Shown piece after piece: positions 1-11,637 of a DNA stretch of 64,000 bases (positions are counted from its first letter, which is position 1; every line of letters begins with the position of its first letter). The notes beneath the pieces were generated by a model that saw only the letters and a program-made list of their open reading frames with translations, ran no database searches and was not told the DNA's origin. The position numbers and the translations under genes were made by a program. The DNA comes from Torreya grandis (Eukaryota; Streptophyta; Pinopsida; Cupressales; Taxaceae): positions 4,500,501 to 4,564,500 of the forward strand of contig JARHVA010000348.1 of the NCBI GenBank assembly GCA_037957365.1, written 5' to 3'.

Positions 1-521
1 CCATGATGAAGGGAAAGGCCACCTTCAGCTGAACTAAATAAGGCAAGTTGGCATTTGAGGACATCAAAACTATCATTGCCCATGCTCAAATTCTAGTTTG
101 TCCATACTACAACAAAGAGTTCACCATATACAGTTATGCTTTAGAACACACGCTGTCAGCAATTCTAGTTCAACAAAATAAAGAAAGTATAGAATCTCCC
201 ATTTTTTTCATGAGTTTTCCTCTCAAAGCTCATGAGCTAAAGTACTCAAACATGAAGAAGCATGCTTATGCAGTGGTGAAGGTAGTAAAGAATTTTTGCT
301 TCTACATCTTGAATTCACACACTATTGCCTTGGTTTTTGACACCACAGTCAAATCCATATTGACTCAGCAAGAGTTTGGGATGAAAAGAGGCAATTGGGT
401 TATAAAGATCCAAGAATTTGATCTAGTCATCAAGCCAACAAAGTTGGTATGGGGAAAGGGGCTATGCCAATTAATTATTGATAACAAGCCAGAAGGAACA
501 GAGCTAAAAAATCAGAGGTGA
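1..521 (+). pseudogene. pol: Element A pol remnant: RT tail and Ty3-type RNase H
   Basis: The window opens inside a Ty3/gypsy pol. The frame at 48-521 carries the RT-linked RNase H: a degenerate first Asp region (IYSYALEHTLSAILVQQ), then KAHELKYSNMKKHAYAVV and a tether ending near WVIKIQEFDLVIK. In the living element this domain removes RNA from the RNA/DNA hybrid during reverse transcription. The whole of 1-1814 aligns collinearly with 59738-61541 of element D, so A and D are one family. An in-frame stop near position 33 and further stops after 521 show that it is dead. The upstream part of A lies outside the window. Confidence 0.85.
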
Positions 522-1814
522 AAGACACACCAACAGTCCTCTTTATCTCCACCATGAATGAGTGGTATTCAGGTATTGTTCATTTCCTTATGACAAGTAT
601 CTTGCTCACCTATCTTATAAAGAAAGGAGGACTATCAAGTTGAAAATTGCTAATTTCATCCTTTGGGATAATGGCCTGTATAAGAAAGCCTTGATGGAGT
701 GTTCCTTCGCTGCATGGATAAGGAGTAGCAAAGCCAACTTCTGAAGTCCTTCCACAATTTGGCCTATGGAGGACATTTTTTTGTGCCTGTGACTACCCAT
801 AAGATTTTTTGAGCTAGGTATTACTGGCCAACTCTCTTTCAAGATGCATATAAGTGGGTTAGAGAATGTGAACTATGCCAACAATTTATCGGACGACCTA
901 AGTTAGCTACCCTGTCTCTTAAGCCAGTAGTCATAGAGGAGCCATTCCAGCAATGGGGAATTGATTTTATTAGAGCTATAAACCCATCTTCAAGTGTGGG
1001 ACATGATTATGTCCTCACAGCAATAGATTACTTCACCAAGTGGGTGGAAGCTGTTCCAAGCAAACATGCTACTTTAGAAGTAGTGTGTAATTTCCTCAAA
1101 GAGAACATCATCTCTAGGTTTGGGGTCCCAACCAAGATTGTCACTAATAATGCAGCTTGTTTTACTTTCCAGGAGATTGCTCATTTCTATTTTTACTATG
1201 GGATCACCCTCTCTCACTCTTCTGATTACTTTCCACAAGGGGATGGACAAATTGAATCAAGCAACAAGAACTTGGTGACTATCATCAAGAAGCTGGTAGA
1301 TGACAACCAAAAGACATGGCATAAAGCATTGGTTGATGCTTTATGGGTAGACATAATTATACCAAAAAGGGCAATTGGTATGTCTCCTTTCCAACTTCTT
1401 TATGGACTCAATTCTGAAATACCAATCACCCTAGAATTGCTAGTATTGAAATTAGCTAAGGCAATTGAAGATCAAATGTATGAAAGCACCCTTGATAAGA
1501 GGATCATGTGCCTAACTGAGCTGAAAGAGCAGAGAACTACAGTGGTGGACCGAATTGCTACCCATCAAGGTTTGGTGAAGAAGCTCTCCGACCAAAAAGT
1601 AAAGAATTGTGATTTCTAGATTGGAGATCAAGTCCTTCTGTGGGATAAGAGGAGAGAACTAAAGAGAATGCATGGAAAGTTTGACTCCCTATGGATGGGC
1701 CCTTTTACTATTCATCAACTCAATGGTGAAAATAGTTTCCTATTGAGGTATTAAGATGGCACACCCTTTTCTCTGCCTCACAATGGGTAGCATCTGAAGC
1801 ACTTCAACTCTTGA
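522..1814 (+). pseudogene. pol: Element A integrase remnant
   Basis: Integrase inserts the cDNA copy into host DNA. The order is visible: an H2C2 zinc finger (HNLAYGGH at about 750-780, CELC near 870), the catalytic core with WGIDF (first Asp, about 955-970), then the second-Asp region read as TNNAACF, where Asp is Asn, and DGQIESSNKN carrying the Glu. The C-terminal part runs through IGDQVLLWDKR to HLKHFNS and a stop at 1812-1814. TGA at 810-812 and TAG at 1617-1619 fall at the same codons as stops in element D. The frame changes between the zinc finger and the core. The sequence of conserved motifs makes the identity firm; activity is excluded. Confidence 0.88.
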
Positions 1815-2028
1815 AGCATCAGATAGGTTCACCTATACATATGTATATTTGTATAGTTTTTTATTTCTATTTTGTGCTTTTCATTTTCATTTTTTGGAGC
1901 CTTTTTTTTTGGGTAGCATGACTCCATAGCCCAATGGCATACTTCAAAGGCACTGGAGATTTTGGCTTTTACTCCCCTCAGCTGTTTCAAGTTTTCAACT
2001 GAAGGAAGTTTCCCAACTGGAGCCAGCT
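1815..2028 (+). other. Element A 3' untranslated segment before the LTR
   Basis: Non-coding stretch between the pol stop and the LTR start, T-rich around 1850-1915. It matches 61542-61748 of element D in content and position. No clear polypurine tract is visible next to the LTR; the bases before it read AACTGGAGCCAGC. Confidence 0.6.
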
Positions 2029-2349
2029 ATTGTCCCCGAAAAATGTTATTCATTTTTGGGATGACCTATGGACTATATTGGCCCTTCAAAGACCAAAATT
2101 GTCTCTTCCCTTTTTGAAATTTATCCTGAGCATTCAAATTCCTCATTTTTCAAGCTTCTCAGTTTCTACAGACTTCACAGGAGGAAATCTACAGACTCAA
2201 CATGCTTGAAATTAACAGGTTCAAAGGGTTTAATGGCTTTAACAGGTAAATTCCTTCAAAAGAGAAAGCTTCCAACACTTATACATTTCCAAGGTTGGTT
2301 CAATCAAACAATTCGAAGGGGCGCGCAAAAGAAAAGGACCAAAGAGCGA

Positions 2350-3372
2350 AACTTGCCATGTGTCCCTTATAGAGTTCCGCAAAAGGTGACAAGTGGCAGC
2401 TGCAAAAGGTTTCAATGTCTTTTTCTCAAAATAGTGGAACGTGCCACATGTCATTTGCAGAGATTGATGGAGGCTACCAAGTGTCAATATTCACTGTATC
2501 TTCCTTTGGTTTCATTATCAAGTAAAGACTGTGGTGGGCCCTGGGCAAGTTGCTAAAAGAATAAGTGGAGCGCTCCAAGTGTCATCCTTTGTGTAATTGC
2601 TAAAACTGAGCAAAAGTTGTCATGTGTCTCTGGTAAGAATCGGTGAAAGATGCTAAGTGTCAACATCCGCAATTATTGAGTAAGGACTGTGGTGGACCCT
2701 GAGTAAGTCATAGGAATAAATGGAACATGCCAAGTGTCATCATCTACGTGCATCCAAATGAGTCCTGAATGTTTCTATAAGTGTTTTTAGAGCTCAACAG
2801 AAGCTGCCACATGTCATCTCTCATAGGACTCTCAAAGGTTTCTAAAAGCTCCTATAAGTTAGGATGATACTGACAAGTGTCCTCGCTTGTTCCAGCTGAA
2901 AATGCCACGTGTCACTTGTTAAAGGTAGTGAAATGTGCCACATGTCAAAAATGGAACACTCCCAATACAAAGACGCAGAGCCAAGGAAAGATTTCCTTCA
3001 GACAAATTGTCTAAATGAAATAAAGAAACAATAGTCTTTTGAAAGAATTAAAGCCTGAAGGCCGCCTGAGAGATCTTGAAGGGTAGGTACCCTCACGAAG
3101 GATAGTCGACACCTAGAAAATAAACCTTTTTTCAAGACCCTGAAGGGCAAGTTCCCTTCAAAAAAGATCAAGCCTCAAAGTGTAGCAAAAGCTGCCAAGT
3201 GTCACATGCTGAGACACAGTCTCTAATAAGTTTCAAAGCAACAAAACGTGCCACCAGTCCTTTGTAAACAAGTGGAGCATGACAAGTGTCTATATCCATG
3301 CTTCAGGTTTCTAATGAATTTCAAAGCTTACGATAAGCTTATTCCAAAGCTGCGGATGCAGCCACGTGTCCT
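2350..3372 (+). promoter_or_regulatory. Array of GCCACGTGTCA-like motifs in the U3 of LTR A
   Basis: About fifteen irregularly spaced copies of a motif close to GCCA(A/C)(G/A)TGTCA occur here, for example TGCCACATGTCA, TGCCAAGTGTCA and TGCCACGTGTCA. Two contain the full palindrome CACGTG (about 2906-2911 and 3363-3368), the plant G-box core recognised by bZIP and bHLH factors. The location upstream of the TATA box is what a U3 enhancer would show. A regulatory role is inferred; the repetition is seen directly. Confidence 0.5.
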
Positions 3373-4001
3373 CACCTATGTCATAATGGAAAGTGGCCAT
3401 AGGAAGTGAGAAAGACATGAAGGAATTGCTAAGGATGATGATAGGCCTACAGACGTCAAATTTAAGATGACCAACTAGCCATTAACCTTCAAATGATGAA
3501 AGACCTATGAACATCAAATTTGTGGCAATAAAGCATCTGTTGATCTTTGCAGGCTTGAAAGTGGAACATAATGCATTCAAGGGCCTTAAGGCCAAGACCG
3601 AAAGGAAGAACCATCCAGAAAATGAACCAAGAAAACCAAAAAAGGGAGAAGGTAACCTGAGGACTCAAATCACAGTAGCAAGAGACAAAGAGGGAAATAT
3701 CTAGAAGAGTTATTTCCAGTAGGTGGGGCAGTTCATCAGGTAGGTATTTGGGCCTATAAAAATTGAAAGAATAGCCTGTTTGTCCCCTTTGGAGTAAAGT
3801 CAAAGTGGACAGCTGCATGGATAGCAGGTGATAGAATAAGTGACTCAGGTTTAGGAGGAGACATTAGAGATGAATCAACATGCCATAGTTAAGGTAGCCA
3901 CCTTGTTCTAGCATGGCCCTCCCTGACAAAAATGCATCTAAGGCATTAATGCATAGCATGGGATGCTCCATGGAACAAAGTGCCAAGCCTTCCTTGGCCT
4001 C

Positions 4002-4009
4002 TATATAAT
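4002..4009 (+). promoter_or_regulatory. TATA box of LTR A
   Basis: CTCTATATAATG lies about 0.8 kb before the LTR end, at the place equivalent to the TATA elements of the D LTRs (54790 and 63697). It is the likely U3 promoter of the element. Confidence 0.5.
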
Positions 4010-4806
4010 GTAATCTCTTGTATCATTTTAGGGGAGATCTTCCTGTTAACAGAAGTAAAACTCTACCCAAATTGAAAGGCATCATTGAGACTTTGAGCTC
4101 AGATTGTTTATCATGTTTTTTTGTTTGAATCAAAAAGCAAGTTACTTTCAGACTTTGTGCTGTTATAGCGTGTATCATTATAGGAGATTGTTCTTATGTC
4201 TATTTCATAAATGTATTCTTGTTTATGCAATTTAACAAGTAGAGCTAGTGGAAGTGATTAAGAAGGTGTCCTGAAGCCAGCTACTTTTAGACTTTGTGTT
4301 GTCATAGTTGTCTTCATTATGTGTTTATTTTTTATTTCTATGTAAAGGACCCTGGGATGACTTTGTACCCCCATTGTTCTTCTTATCTCACTCTTGGGTA
4401 GGCAAGGTGGAGACTTTGTGCTACATCTTAGATTGTTGGTTACTCTGTACTCTGTTACTAGTTACATCCTACTTGAAAGAACTCTTGCTGTCCCCTATAA
4501 GAACACTTCTGAAAGAAGAGAATTGCCTTCAGTATTTTCACCAAGATTTTATCTTTTGTTTATGAATATCATCTCTAAAAGAAGAGAGATGGATGGTGTA
4601 TCCTACCCTTGAGTGTTATTTTCTACTTATATATATAGCATATAGCTCCTTCATATTCATAGGGAACTTCCCCTTGATGAGAGGAGAGATTTTTCTAGCT
4701 CTGATGTAGTAAACCTACACACTGGGCCGACCAATCTCCTTATTTTGTGGTTGAAGACACCTATCTTGCTCACAAATTAGTTGGTTGACAAAATATTCAC
4801 CCAACA

Positions 4807-5710
4807 TGACCCAAGTTTGGCCCAACATACCATTGAGTTGGAGGAAGGTGTCAAGCTTATCAAGCAGAAGCAAAGGCCTATCAACCCAAAGATTGAGCCT
4901 CTCATGTGGAAGGACCTCACCAAGTTGATTGAGTCTAGGACAATATTTCCAATCAAACACTCTTATTGGCTAGCTAATCTTGTTCCTATCTGAAAAAAGA
5001 ATTGGGAGATCAGATTATGTGTAGATTTCAGAGACCTCAATAGAGTCTCTTTAAAAGACCATTATCCTCTCCTAAGCATGGAGCAGATCCTTCAAATGGT
5101 GACAGGTAGCGAGCATTTCTCCTTCCTAGATGGGTACTCAAGATATAATCAAATTTTGGTGCAAGACTGTGACTAGTACAAGACAACCTTCACTACCAAA
5201 TGGGGGACGTTTGATTATAGAAAAATACCATTTAAACTATCCAATGCTGGTGCCAGTTTTCATCAAGCCATGGACATGGCCTTTCAGGTCTTGATAAATA
5301 ACATTGTGTTGGTGTACCTTGATGACATGACAATTTCTCTAAGGAGGCGGGCCAACACATGAAATACCTTAGACAAATCTTTGAGAGTTGTAGAGAGTTT
5401 GGTATCTCTCTCAACCCAAATAAGTGCATGTTTGTTGTCCATGAGGGTAAACTCCTTAGCCATGTTGTTTCCAAAGAATGCTTGACCATTGACCCAGAGA
5501 GAGTTCACTCCATCCTGGAGTTCTCTTTGCCTAAACATAAGAAACCCCTACAGAGCTTCTCTGGCAAAATAAATTTCATTCAGAGATTTATTCCAAATTT
5601 TGTGGAGGTAGTCGAGCCATTTACCTCTATGTTGAAGAAAGATGAGAAGTTTGCATGGAAAGCACAAAGGAAGGATAGCTTTGAAGAGATCAAGCAGGGT
5701 ATCACCTAGG
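4807..5710 (+). pseudogene. pol: Element B reverse transcriptase remnant
   Basis: The RT begins abruptly after LTR A at a point matching about 13129 of element C (LAQHTIELEEG). Visible motifs are IRLCVDFRDLNRVSLKDHYPL, FSFLDGYSRYNQI, a catalytic-loop VYLDD near 5318-5332 and SLNPNKCMFVVHEGKLL. Stops at 4991 (TGA) and near 5175 (TAG, where C has CAG) and frameshifts near 5240 and 5335 kill it. Gag, protease and the archaeal-type RNase H of B are absent, presumably on the far side of element A outside the window. Confidence 0.85.
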
Positions 5711-6190
5711 CTCCTACCTTGATTAGTCCTGAATTCACCAAGAATTTTAACCTCTACACCTTCAAGAATAAAGAGGTAATCTCCACCATGCTTACCCAAG
5801 CAAATGGTGATAACCTTTAGCAACCACTTGCATTTTTTAGCCAAGGCCTAGAGGGTTTTGAGGTCAGGTATACAAAGCCCAAAAAAATTTAGACATATGT
5901 TGTCTAACAACAAGATTCACCTCATGGTCCCACATCCCAACATCAAAGATTTCTTGACCAATCGTGATTTGAATTAAAAGAGAGTGGGATGGATCACTAA
6001 AGTAATGGAGTATGACGTGGATGTGAAGATCACCAAGCTGGGAAGAGGAAAAGGCTTGTGTGAACACCTTGCTACAGACCTTAAACAAAAAAAAGAGGAT
6101 AGTTTGCTAATTCATGATGTAGCTATAGTAGAAGAACCAACTTATGAAGAATTGGACATCATACTTGAGGCATTTCCTTCTCACTAGTGA
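5711..6190 (+). pseudogene. pol: Element B Ty3-type RNase H remnant
   Basis: APTLISPEFTKNFNLYTF followed by QPLAFFSQGLEGFEVRY matches the RNase H that follows RT in element C. A deletion of roughly 35-40 bases near 5870 removes the segment equivalent to C 14196-14233, shifting the frame. The domain then continues to the tether KITKLGRGKGLCEHL. Stops at 5708 and 5818 and the deletion make it non-functional. Confidence 0.75.
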
Positions 6191-7399
6191 GTACTTGCAG
6201 GGCCTTAATATGACCAAGAGGAGATATTTCAGACTCCAATCTCTCCCTTATGTCCTGATTGATGGAGTGTTATTTAGAAGGGATCTCTTAGGGGTGATTT
6301 TAATGTGCATAGACCCAAGTCAGGGCGACAGGGTGCTATCTAAGTTCCATGATGGGCCAACTGGTGGTCACTCTACTCGTAGGCCTATAGCTGCAAGAAT
6401 AATTAGAGCTAGTTATTTCTAGCCTACTCTATTTAGAGACACTCATGCCTAGATATGAAAGTGCCAAAAGTGTGTGCTCTTTGATGGGAAGTAATGACTG
6501 GCTGTCATGCCTTTACAGTCTATTCAAGTGGAGCAACCATTCATGCAATGGGGCCTTGACTTTAGAGGGATGATTAACCCTCCCTCCAGTGTTGGACATA
6601 AGTGGGTCCTGACCACCACAAACTGCTTCACAAGATGGGTAGAGGCTGTTACTTTAAAGGAAGTGAATGAAAGTGCAGTCTTAGATTTTTATGATGACCT
6701 GGTGGCAAGGTTTGGGGTTCTAACTACCATCATCTTAGATAATCTTTATCTTTTTTGGGAACTAAAATGAGTGAATGGGCATTGAGATATGGTATCTATC
6801 TTAGCACTTTGTCCAACTAATACCCATAAGGGAATGGGTTAGATGATTCCACCAATAAGAATCTGATCAAGATTATCAAGAGGACAATGGAGGAGAATCA
6901 GAGGACTTGGCATGCCAAATTGAAAACAACCCTGTGGGCAGATAGGGTCACTCCAAAGAGAGCAATTGGTAATTCACCATACACGCTCATGTATGGAAGG
7001 GAAGATAGGCTTCCTATTTCACTTGAGTTGCCAGCCTTGGACCTTGCTCACTTGCTACAGATAGAAGAAGGCAATAGCATGGAGGTTAGGCTATACGAGC
7101 TGATGAAGCTTCAAGAGACAAGGGACCAGGCTATGGCTTTTATGACCAGCTGCCAACAACAAATGAAAAAATACTTTGACAAGAGATCTTCATCAAAAGG
7201 TTTCTCTGAAGGAGACATCATCTTGAAATGGGATGCAGACTGAGCTAAGCCTAGAAAGCACATGAAGTTCAACGCCCTATGGAGTGGTCCATACATCATC
7301 GCTCAGTGCAAATAGCACAATGCATTCTAACTCTCCAAGTTGGATGGTGAAGGACTGTATATCCCAATAAATGGGATACATCTTAAGCATTATCATTGA
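6191..7399 (+). pseudogene. pol: Element B integrase remnant
   Basis: H2C2 zinc finger (FHDGPTGGH, CQKC near 6460), then the core: WGLDF for the first Asp, ILDN for the second, and GLDDSTNKN, where the catalytic Glu expected before STNKN is Asp. The region RAIGNSPYTLMYGREDRLPI and the C-terminal ILKWDA and INGIHLKHYH end at a TGA at 7397-7399. TAG at 6420-6422 is at the same codon as in element C (14779-14781). It is dead from stops and frameshifts; about 85-90% of bases agree with C by eye. Confidence 0.85.
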
Positions 7400-7524
7400 A
7401 CTCTTCTCCCATCATGTATATATTTTCTTTGTTTTTCCCTATTTTCCCTAAGTGCTTCTACACATGTTAGTAGTTTTCTTAGTCTTGTGTGTGTTTTCAT
7501 TTCTTTTTGGGGGTAAAAACTTCA
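7400..7524 (+). other. Element B 3' untranslated segment with polypurine tract
   Basis: A short T-rich non-coding stretch ends in GGGGGTAAAAAC (7509-7520), four bases before the LTR start. The same tract is at 15867-15878 in element C. It is the likely primer site for plus-strand synthesis. Confidence 0.6.
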
Positions 7525-9720
7525 TGATTGATTCTTAGATATCATAACGCTGTTGCTGACTCTTTCAAAGTTGCATCTCAACTCTGTCACTAATGGACTT
7601 TGAGGATACTAGTTTCTAAGCATAGCGGGCATGTTTCCCCTGGGAATCACCATTTTGTTGACCATTTTGGCCTTGCAGGGCAAAATTAGTCTCCTTCTTC
7701 CCCTATCGTTTTAAGCCAGTTCAATTTTTGGTTTGCACAAGTCTTTCAACAAAAGGAGGAACCAATTCAATTAGGTGGTTCAATTGTTTGGTTTAATCAA
7801 AAAGTTCAAAGGGGGTATTTCAAAGCCCAAAGGACAAGTGCCCTTGCGGAGGGCAGTCAGGCATAAACTACACTTTTCAAGCAAGCTGCGGAGGGCAGTT
7901 CTGGACCCAAAAGTACCCTTGCGGAGGAATCAAAGACAAGGCAAAAGGGCAGAGTTTTCCTTCAAAAAAGGGACAAGGCAAAGATAGAAGAAAAGGCTAA
8001 GGCTGAATTTCTTCAGACAAATGTCCGAAGGAATTCCTTTAGACATTTTGTCTTAAGAAATCCTTCGTAAGAAAATCTTGCAGCAATAAAAGACAAGGCA
8101 AAACCTTTAGACTTTTTGTCTAAATAAATTCACCTAATAGAAAGCCAAAGATAGAAAGTCTGAAGGGAGAAACTTGAAGGAATTCACCTAGGGAAAACCT
8201 CGACCAAAAAAGGCAAGCAGAAAAAAACATGAAGGAAACATATCCTTCGGACATTTTATCCAAAGGATGTGACTACCAAAAAGAACCCAAAGCACCCCAA
8301 AGGGTAGGTACCCTTGCGGGGGACTCTTGAAAAAAAATTAAGGAACCTTTTTCCAAGCCCCGAAGGGACACCTACCCTTCGAGAGAGTTAAAAGACAAAG
8401 GCCCAGATAAAGGAAAAAGGGTCGAAGGAAAAAAGGCCGAAGAAATTGCCAAAGGGGATGACATCCCCGAAGACGTCAAATTCAAGTCAGTGAAATAACT
8501 GTTGGTATTTAAATGAAAGGCACAAACCCAAAGTAATTCAAAGGCTTAAAGCCAAAAGGAAGAGACCACCGAGAAGGGAGCCCAAAGAGCCAAAGAATTG
8601 GCAGAAGATAGCCCCCAAAGGATGAGGGAGCCAGAAAGAGACAAAAGAGCCAAGTGCAGAAATGGACAAAATAGTCCAAGTGGCAAAGGAAGGTGTCGAC
8701 TCAAGGAGTTACTCTAACGGTTGACACAGTATCTGCCAAGTGGTCATCAAGGGGAGCAAACACTGAATGACACAACCCATTTTTCTTTACTTTGCATTAA
8801 TGAGCAAACAAACTGCATGAATGCCTTGAAGGAGCGATCTTGTTTGCAGACAGATGGCATGGCATATGTTTTCATGCATGATGTTTAATGTATTTAAAAC
8901 ACCTAAATTCAAAATCAAAGCTGACACAGCATTCTCTTTCAGTAGCTTCCTCTTCCCAATGCTCCCAGCACACGTAGGCCACTTGTCAAAGGGCGCCAAA
9001 GTCTTTTCATCAAGGGGCACTTTTATTTTCTTCTTCTCTATATATATTGTAACTTCTCATTTGAGAAGGGATCTCTCATATTGTAAGGTGAAGCCGTGCC
9101 AATTTTCACCTGGGCTCAATAGAATATGCATTTTACCTATATTTTGGTTGGATATATCTCTGAGTGTGTCTGAGTGTTAGCCATGTGTTTAGTCATTTCT
9201 TTCCTAATGCTTTCACAGGATTAATACCAACACACCTGATATAGATAGAGCTCCATTCCTACAGATAATAAGAAGAGTTGTATCTAGAGCACAGAGGTAG
9301 AAGAAGGTTATCAAACAGTGTGCTTTTCTTACAGTGCCTGTGGTAAGTTCATTTTCTGTGTGTTTCCATTAAAGCCTCCCTGTTAAGTTCCCTGTAGTCT
9401 GTTCTTTTTACCAGTTAAAGGGTATGTATGTGTTCTTATGGTTCAAAGTGTGAGTATGAGTAGATCAAACTTATTTGGTGCATCACCAACTGAGGTTAGG
9501 TTCTATTTTTATAGTAATCCTTCTCCCTTTTCAACCCCCCATTATATATATGTATCAGCACTATTACTAGAATAACTAAAAGATGCATCAAAGGGAGCTA
9601 GCCCTTATCTAGAGACTCTCCCCTCAGTTTTACCAGACCCACAAGCAAGAGAGGAGTTTTGATTTTGTCGCGTGGAAGATAGGAGCTCAACGTCCTGTCA
9701 TGGGTGCAATCATAGCGTCA
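7525..9720 (+). repeat. LTR shared by elements B and C
   Basis: This 2.2-kb repeat starts TGATTGATTC after the polypurine tract and ends at GCGTCA just before the C primer-binding site. It is homologous end to end with 15883-18087. It sits after B pol and before C gag, with only one LTR between them, so it acts as 3' LTR for B and 5' LTR for C. Modules in it include GGTTCAATTG near 7778, the GAAGGGACACC/CTTCG pair near 8360, and AATTCCTT/ACATTTTGTC modules around 8020-8270. By eye it differs from the C 3' LTR at about one base in ten, plus several short indels. Confidence 0.8.
9039..9048 (+). promoter_or_regulatory. TATA box of the B/C shared LTR
   Basis: CTCTATATATATTGTAAC, conserved with 17403-17412 in the other LTR, lies about 0.7 kb before the LTR end; it is the likely transcription signal of element C. 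Confidence 0.55.
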
Positions 9721-9727
9721 ATAGTTT

Positions 9728-9746
9728 TTGGCATGCCCGGTGGGAC
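9728..9746 (+). other. Primer-binding site of element C
   Basis: TTGGCATGCCCGGTGGGAC begins seven bases after the LTR end. This form is common as a PBS in plant Ty3/gypsy elements of the non-chromoviral group. I do not assign the tRNA with certainty. Its presence supports the LTR boundary at 9720. Confidence 0.6.
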
Positions 9747-9876
9747 AATGTTTTAACACTTAGAAAAGTTTCAAGATTGATGTTGGTCTTGCTATAGCAA
9801 AATAAACCATTTTTAGCATCTGGTGATTCCACTAGTAGGAATATCAGTCTCTGATCAAAGACCAGTCTGACCTCCA

Positions 9877-11637
9877 ATGCCTAAAATCACCACACGTTCT
9901 ACTGCTAAGGTTGTCCCTTTTGAATTTGTGGAATTGCCTTTGAACTCAGCAAAGCGACTAAGGTTTGAAATAACTCATCCTTATTCATCAAATCACCTTC
10001 CCAGACCTGCTATAAGATAAACCTACGCAAGAAGGCCTCGGTTGAATCCTATCATAGCCATGGCTTTACTTTTTGTGGCCTTTCATGGTTAGAGTCATTT
10101 GAATATCCTACATTATGACCCAATTTCAGGGGCAGTCCTTAAAAGTGTGCCTCCCTTTAATGGAGAAGGGCCCATTACTGCTATCGAACTCATCAAAAAT
10201 ATTGCTAACCTCTGCAATATTCACAATGTCATTGAGGAAAACATTGTGACCAGATTGTTGGCATTGTCCTTCAAGGGCAAGGTTCTAGACTGGTATGGGA
10301 CTTTTCCCATGAATTCAATCAATTCCTAGAATGAATTAGGCACCCTCTTAATTAATAGATTTGGGGAGAAGAGCGACCACCTTTCACTTTTTAAGTAGTT
10401 GACCACTATGAAAAGAGCTCCACACGAGTTCATGCAGGATTTAAATACTCATTTTTAGAAGACATGGGATAGAATCCCCATTCTGGTAAGGCCAACTTCG
10501 AGCTATGTTTTCTTCTATTATTTGAAAGTGTTAAACAGCGACATTGATGTTATGATATAGTCCATTGCAGGACATGTGCTACCTATTGCCTATGACATAG
10601 CTATAGCTGCTTAGAATTGCCTGGTGTAGGCTAAAAAGGTAGCCCCTAGGCCTCATATGCCGCTCTTTCCTGATTTGCTTCCTCTAATCTAGACTGTTGC
10701 ACCCACCTTGGCTCTTCTACCTGGCATAGAAAATTAGGTTTCTACTTCATCCAATGACCTCCATGAAGTCAAAATCCTATTATAAAGCATAACAAATGAA
10801 GTAGTGGCTCTTAAAAGGCAGCAAGCTCAAGGCAATCGACCAAATCAAGGATATCAGCAGTATAGACAAGCAAATAGACCCCCTTTTTAGAATTACAATC
10901 AAGGGCAGGGTCAGTTTGCATAGGGTAGACCTTTTCAAGGCTATAATCTAGGTGCCCCTTCATCATCCAAGGCTCTAGCACCTGTTCAAAACAATCTGGT
11001 ATAAGAAGAACCCAATTTCTCAACCATGGGATATGGTCAAGATCAGGTTATTTATACAAATGAAATGTTGAGTCACTACATAAATTCATAGAACAATCAG
11101 GCAACCACCCAATTCTCAAGCTTTGAGGCTTCAGTGCAACCCAGCATGGGTAACAATCAGACTCAGTGTAATTTACTCTCATGAATCACCTGGAAGGTGA
11201 GTTCTATGTAGTCAACTACGTGGGTAGCGTAGACAATTAGGGTGACTATTTCACAGCCAACACAAGGTTTAAAAGGATAGTAATGGAAGAAGCTCAAACA
11301 AGTGTTCAAACATTAGCACCACCTTCTTCATCACATGTAAACCAAAAGGTTCCAAACTTCAGACCGTTAGTTGTACCTTCAGCTCCTTAACCTATGCCTC
11401 AGGATGTAAGTAATCCCAAAGAAAATTTGAAAGAAGGCAACCCTTGAGTCAACATGGTAAACCAAATGAAGAATTTGCACATGAATATCTCCTTGTGGGA
11501 TTCATTATCAATACTGGGACAAAAGGACATGCTGCAAAAAGAAATGCATGGGCTGAATGAACAAGTTGTCCCAACAAAGGCCGATAATGTTCTAATGATG
11601 AATGGGCAGCCTTCCACATCAGGCCAAGTTAAGAAAG
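9877..11637 (+). pseudogene. gag: Element C gag remnant
   Basis: An ATG at 9877 (MPKITTRSTAKVVPF) opens a frame with many stops. The retrotransposon Gag domain is seen at about 10120-10520: VPPFNGEGPITA, LALSFKGKVLDWYGTFP, then KRAPHEFMQDLNTHF. A glutamine-rich tail follows (QGYQQYRQANRP, about 10850). From 11181 the frame changes (MNHLEGEFYVVNYVG), leading into protease. No CCHC zinc knuckle is visible. Gag would form the virus-like particle. Stops are mostly TAG/TAA, often where Gln or Trp is expected. Confidence 0.75.

Larger units (their letters stand above)
2029..4806 (+). repeat. 3' LTR of element A
   Basis: The boundaries come from comparison with both LTRs of element D, which start TGTTG and end CAACA; here the start is degraded to TATTGTCCCC and the end is CACCCAACA. 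The length, about 2.78 kb, agrees with the D LTR without its insert. The right half (from about 3500) is clearly homologous to D, including the TATA region and the end. Much of the left half differs: it carries many CCAAGTGTC-like motifs where D carries GGTTCAA repeats, although a few GGTTCAA relics persist near 2215-2310. The 3' end joins directly onto the RT of element B at 4807. Confidence 0.8.
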
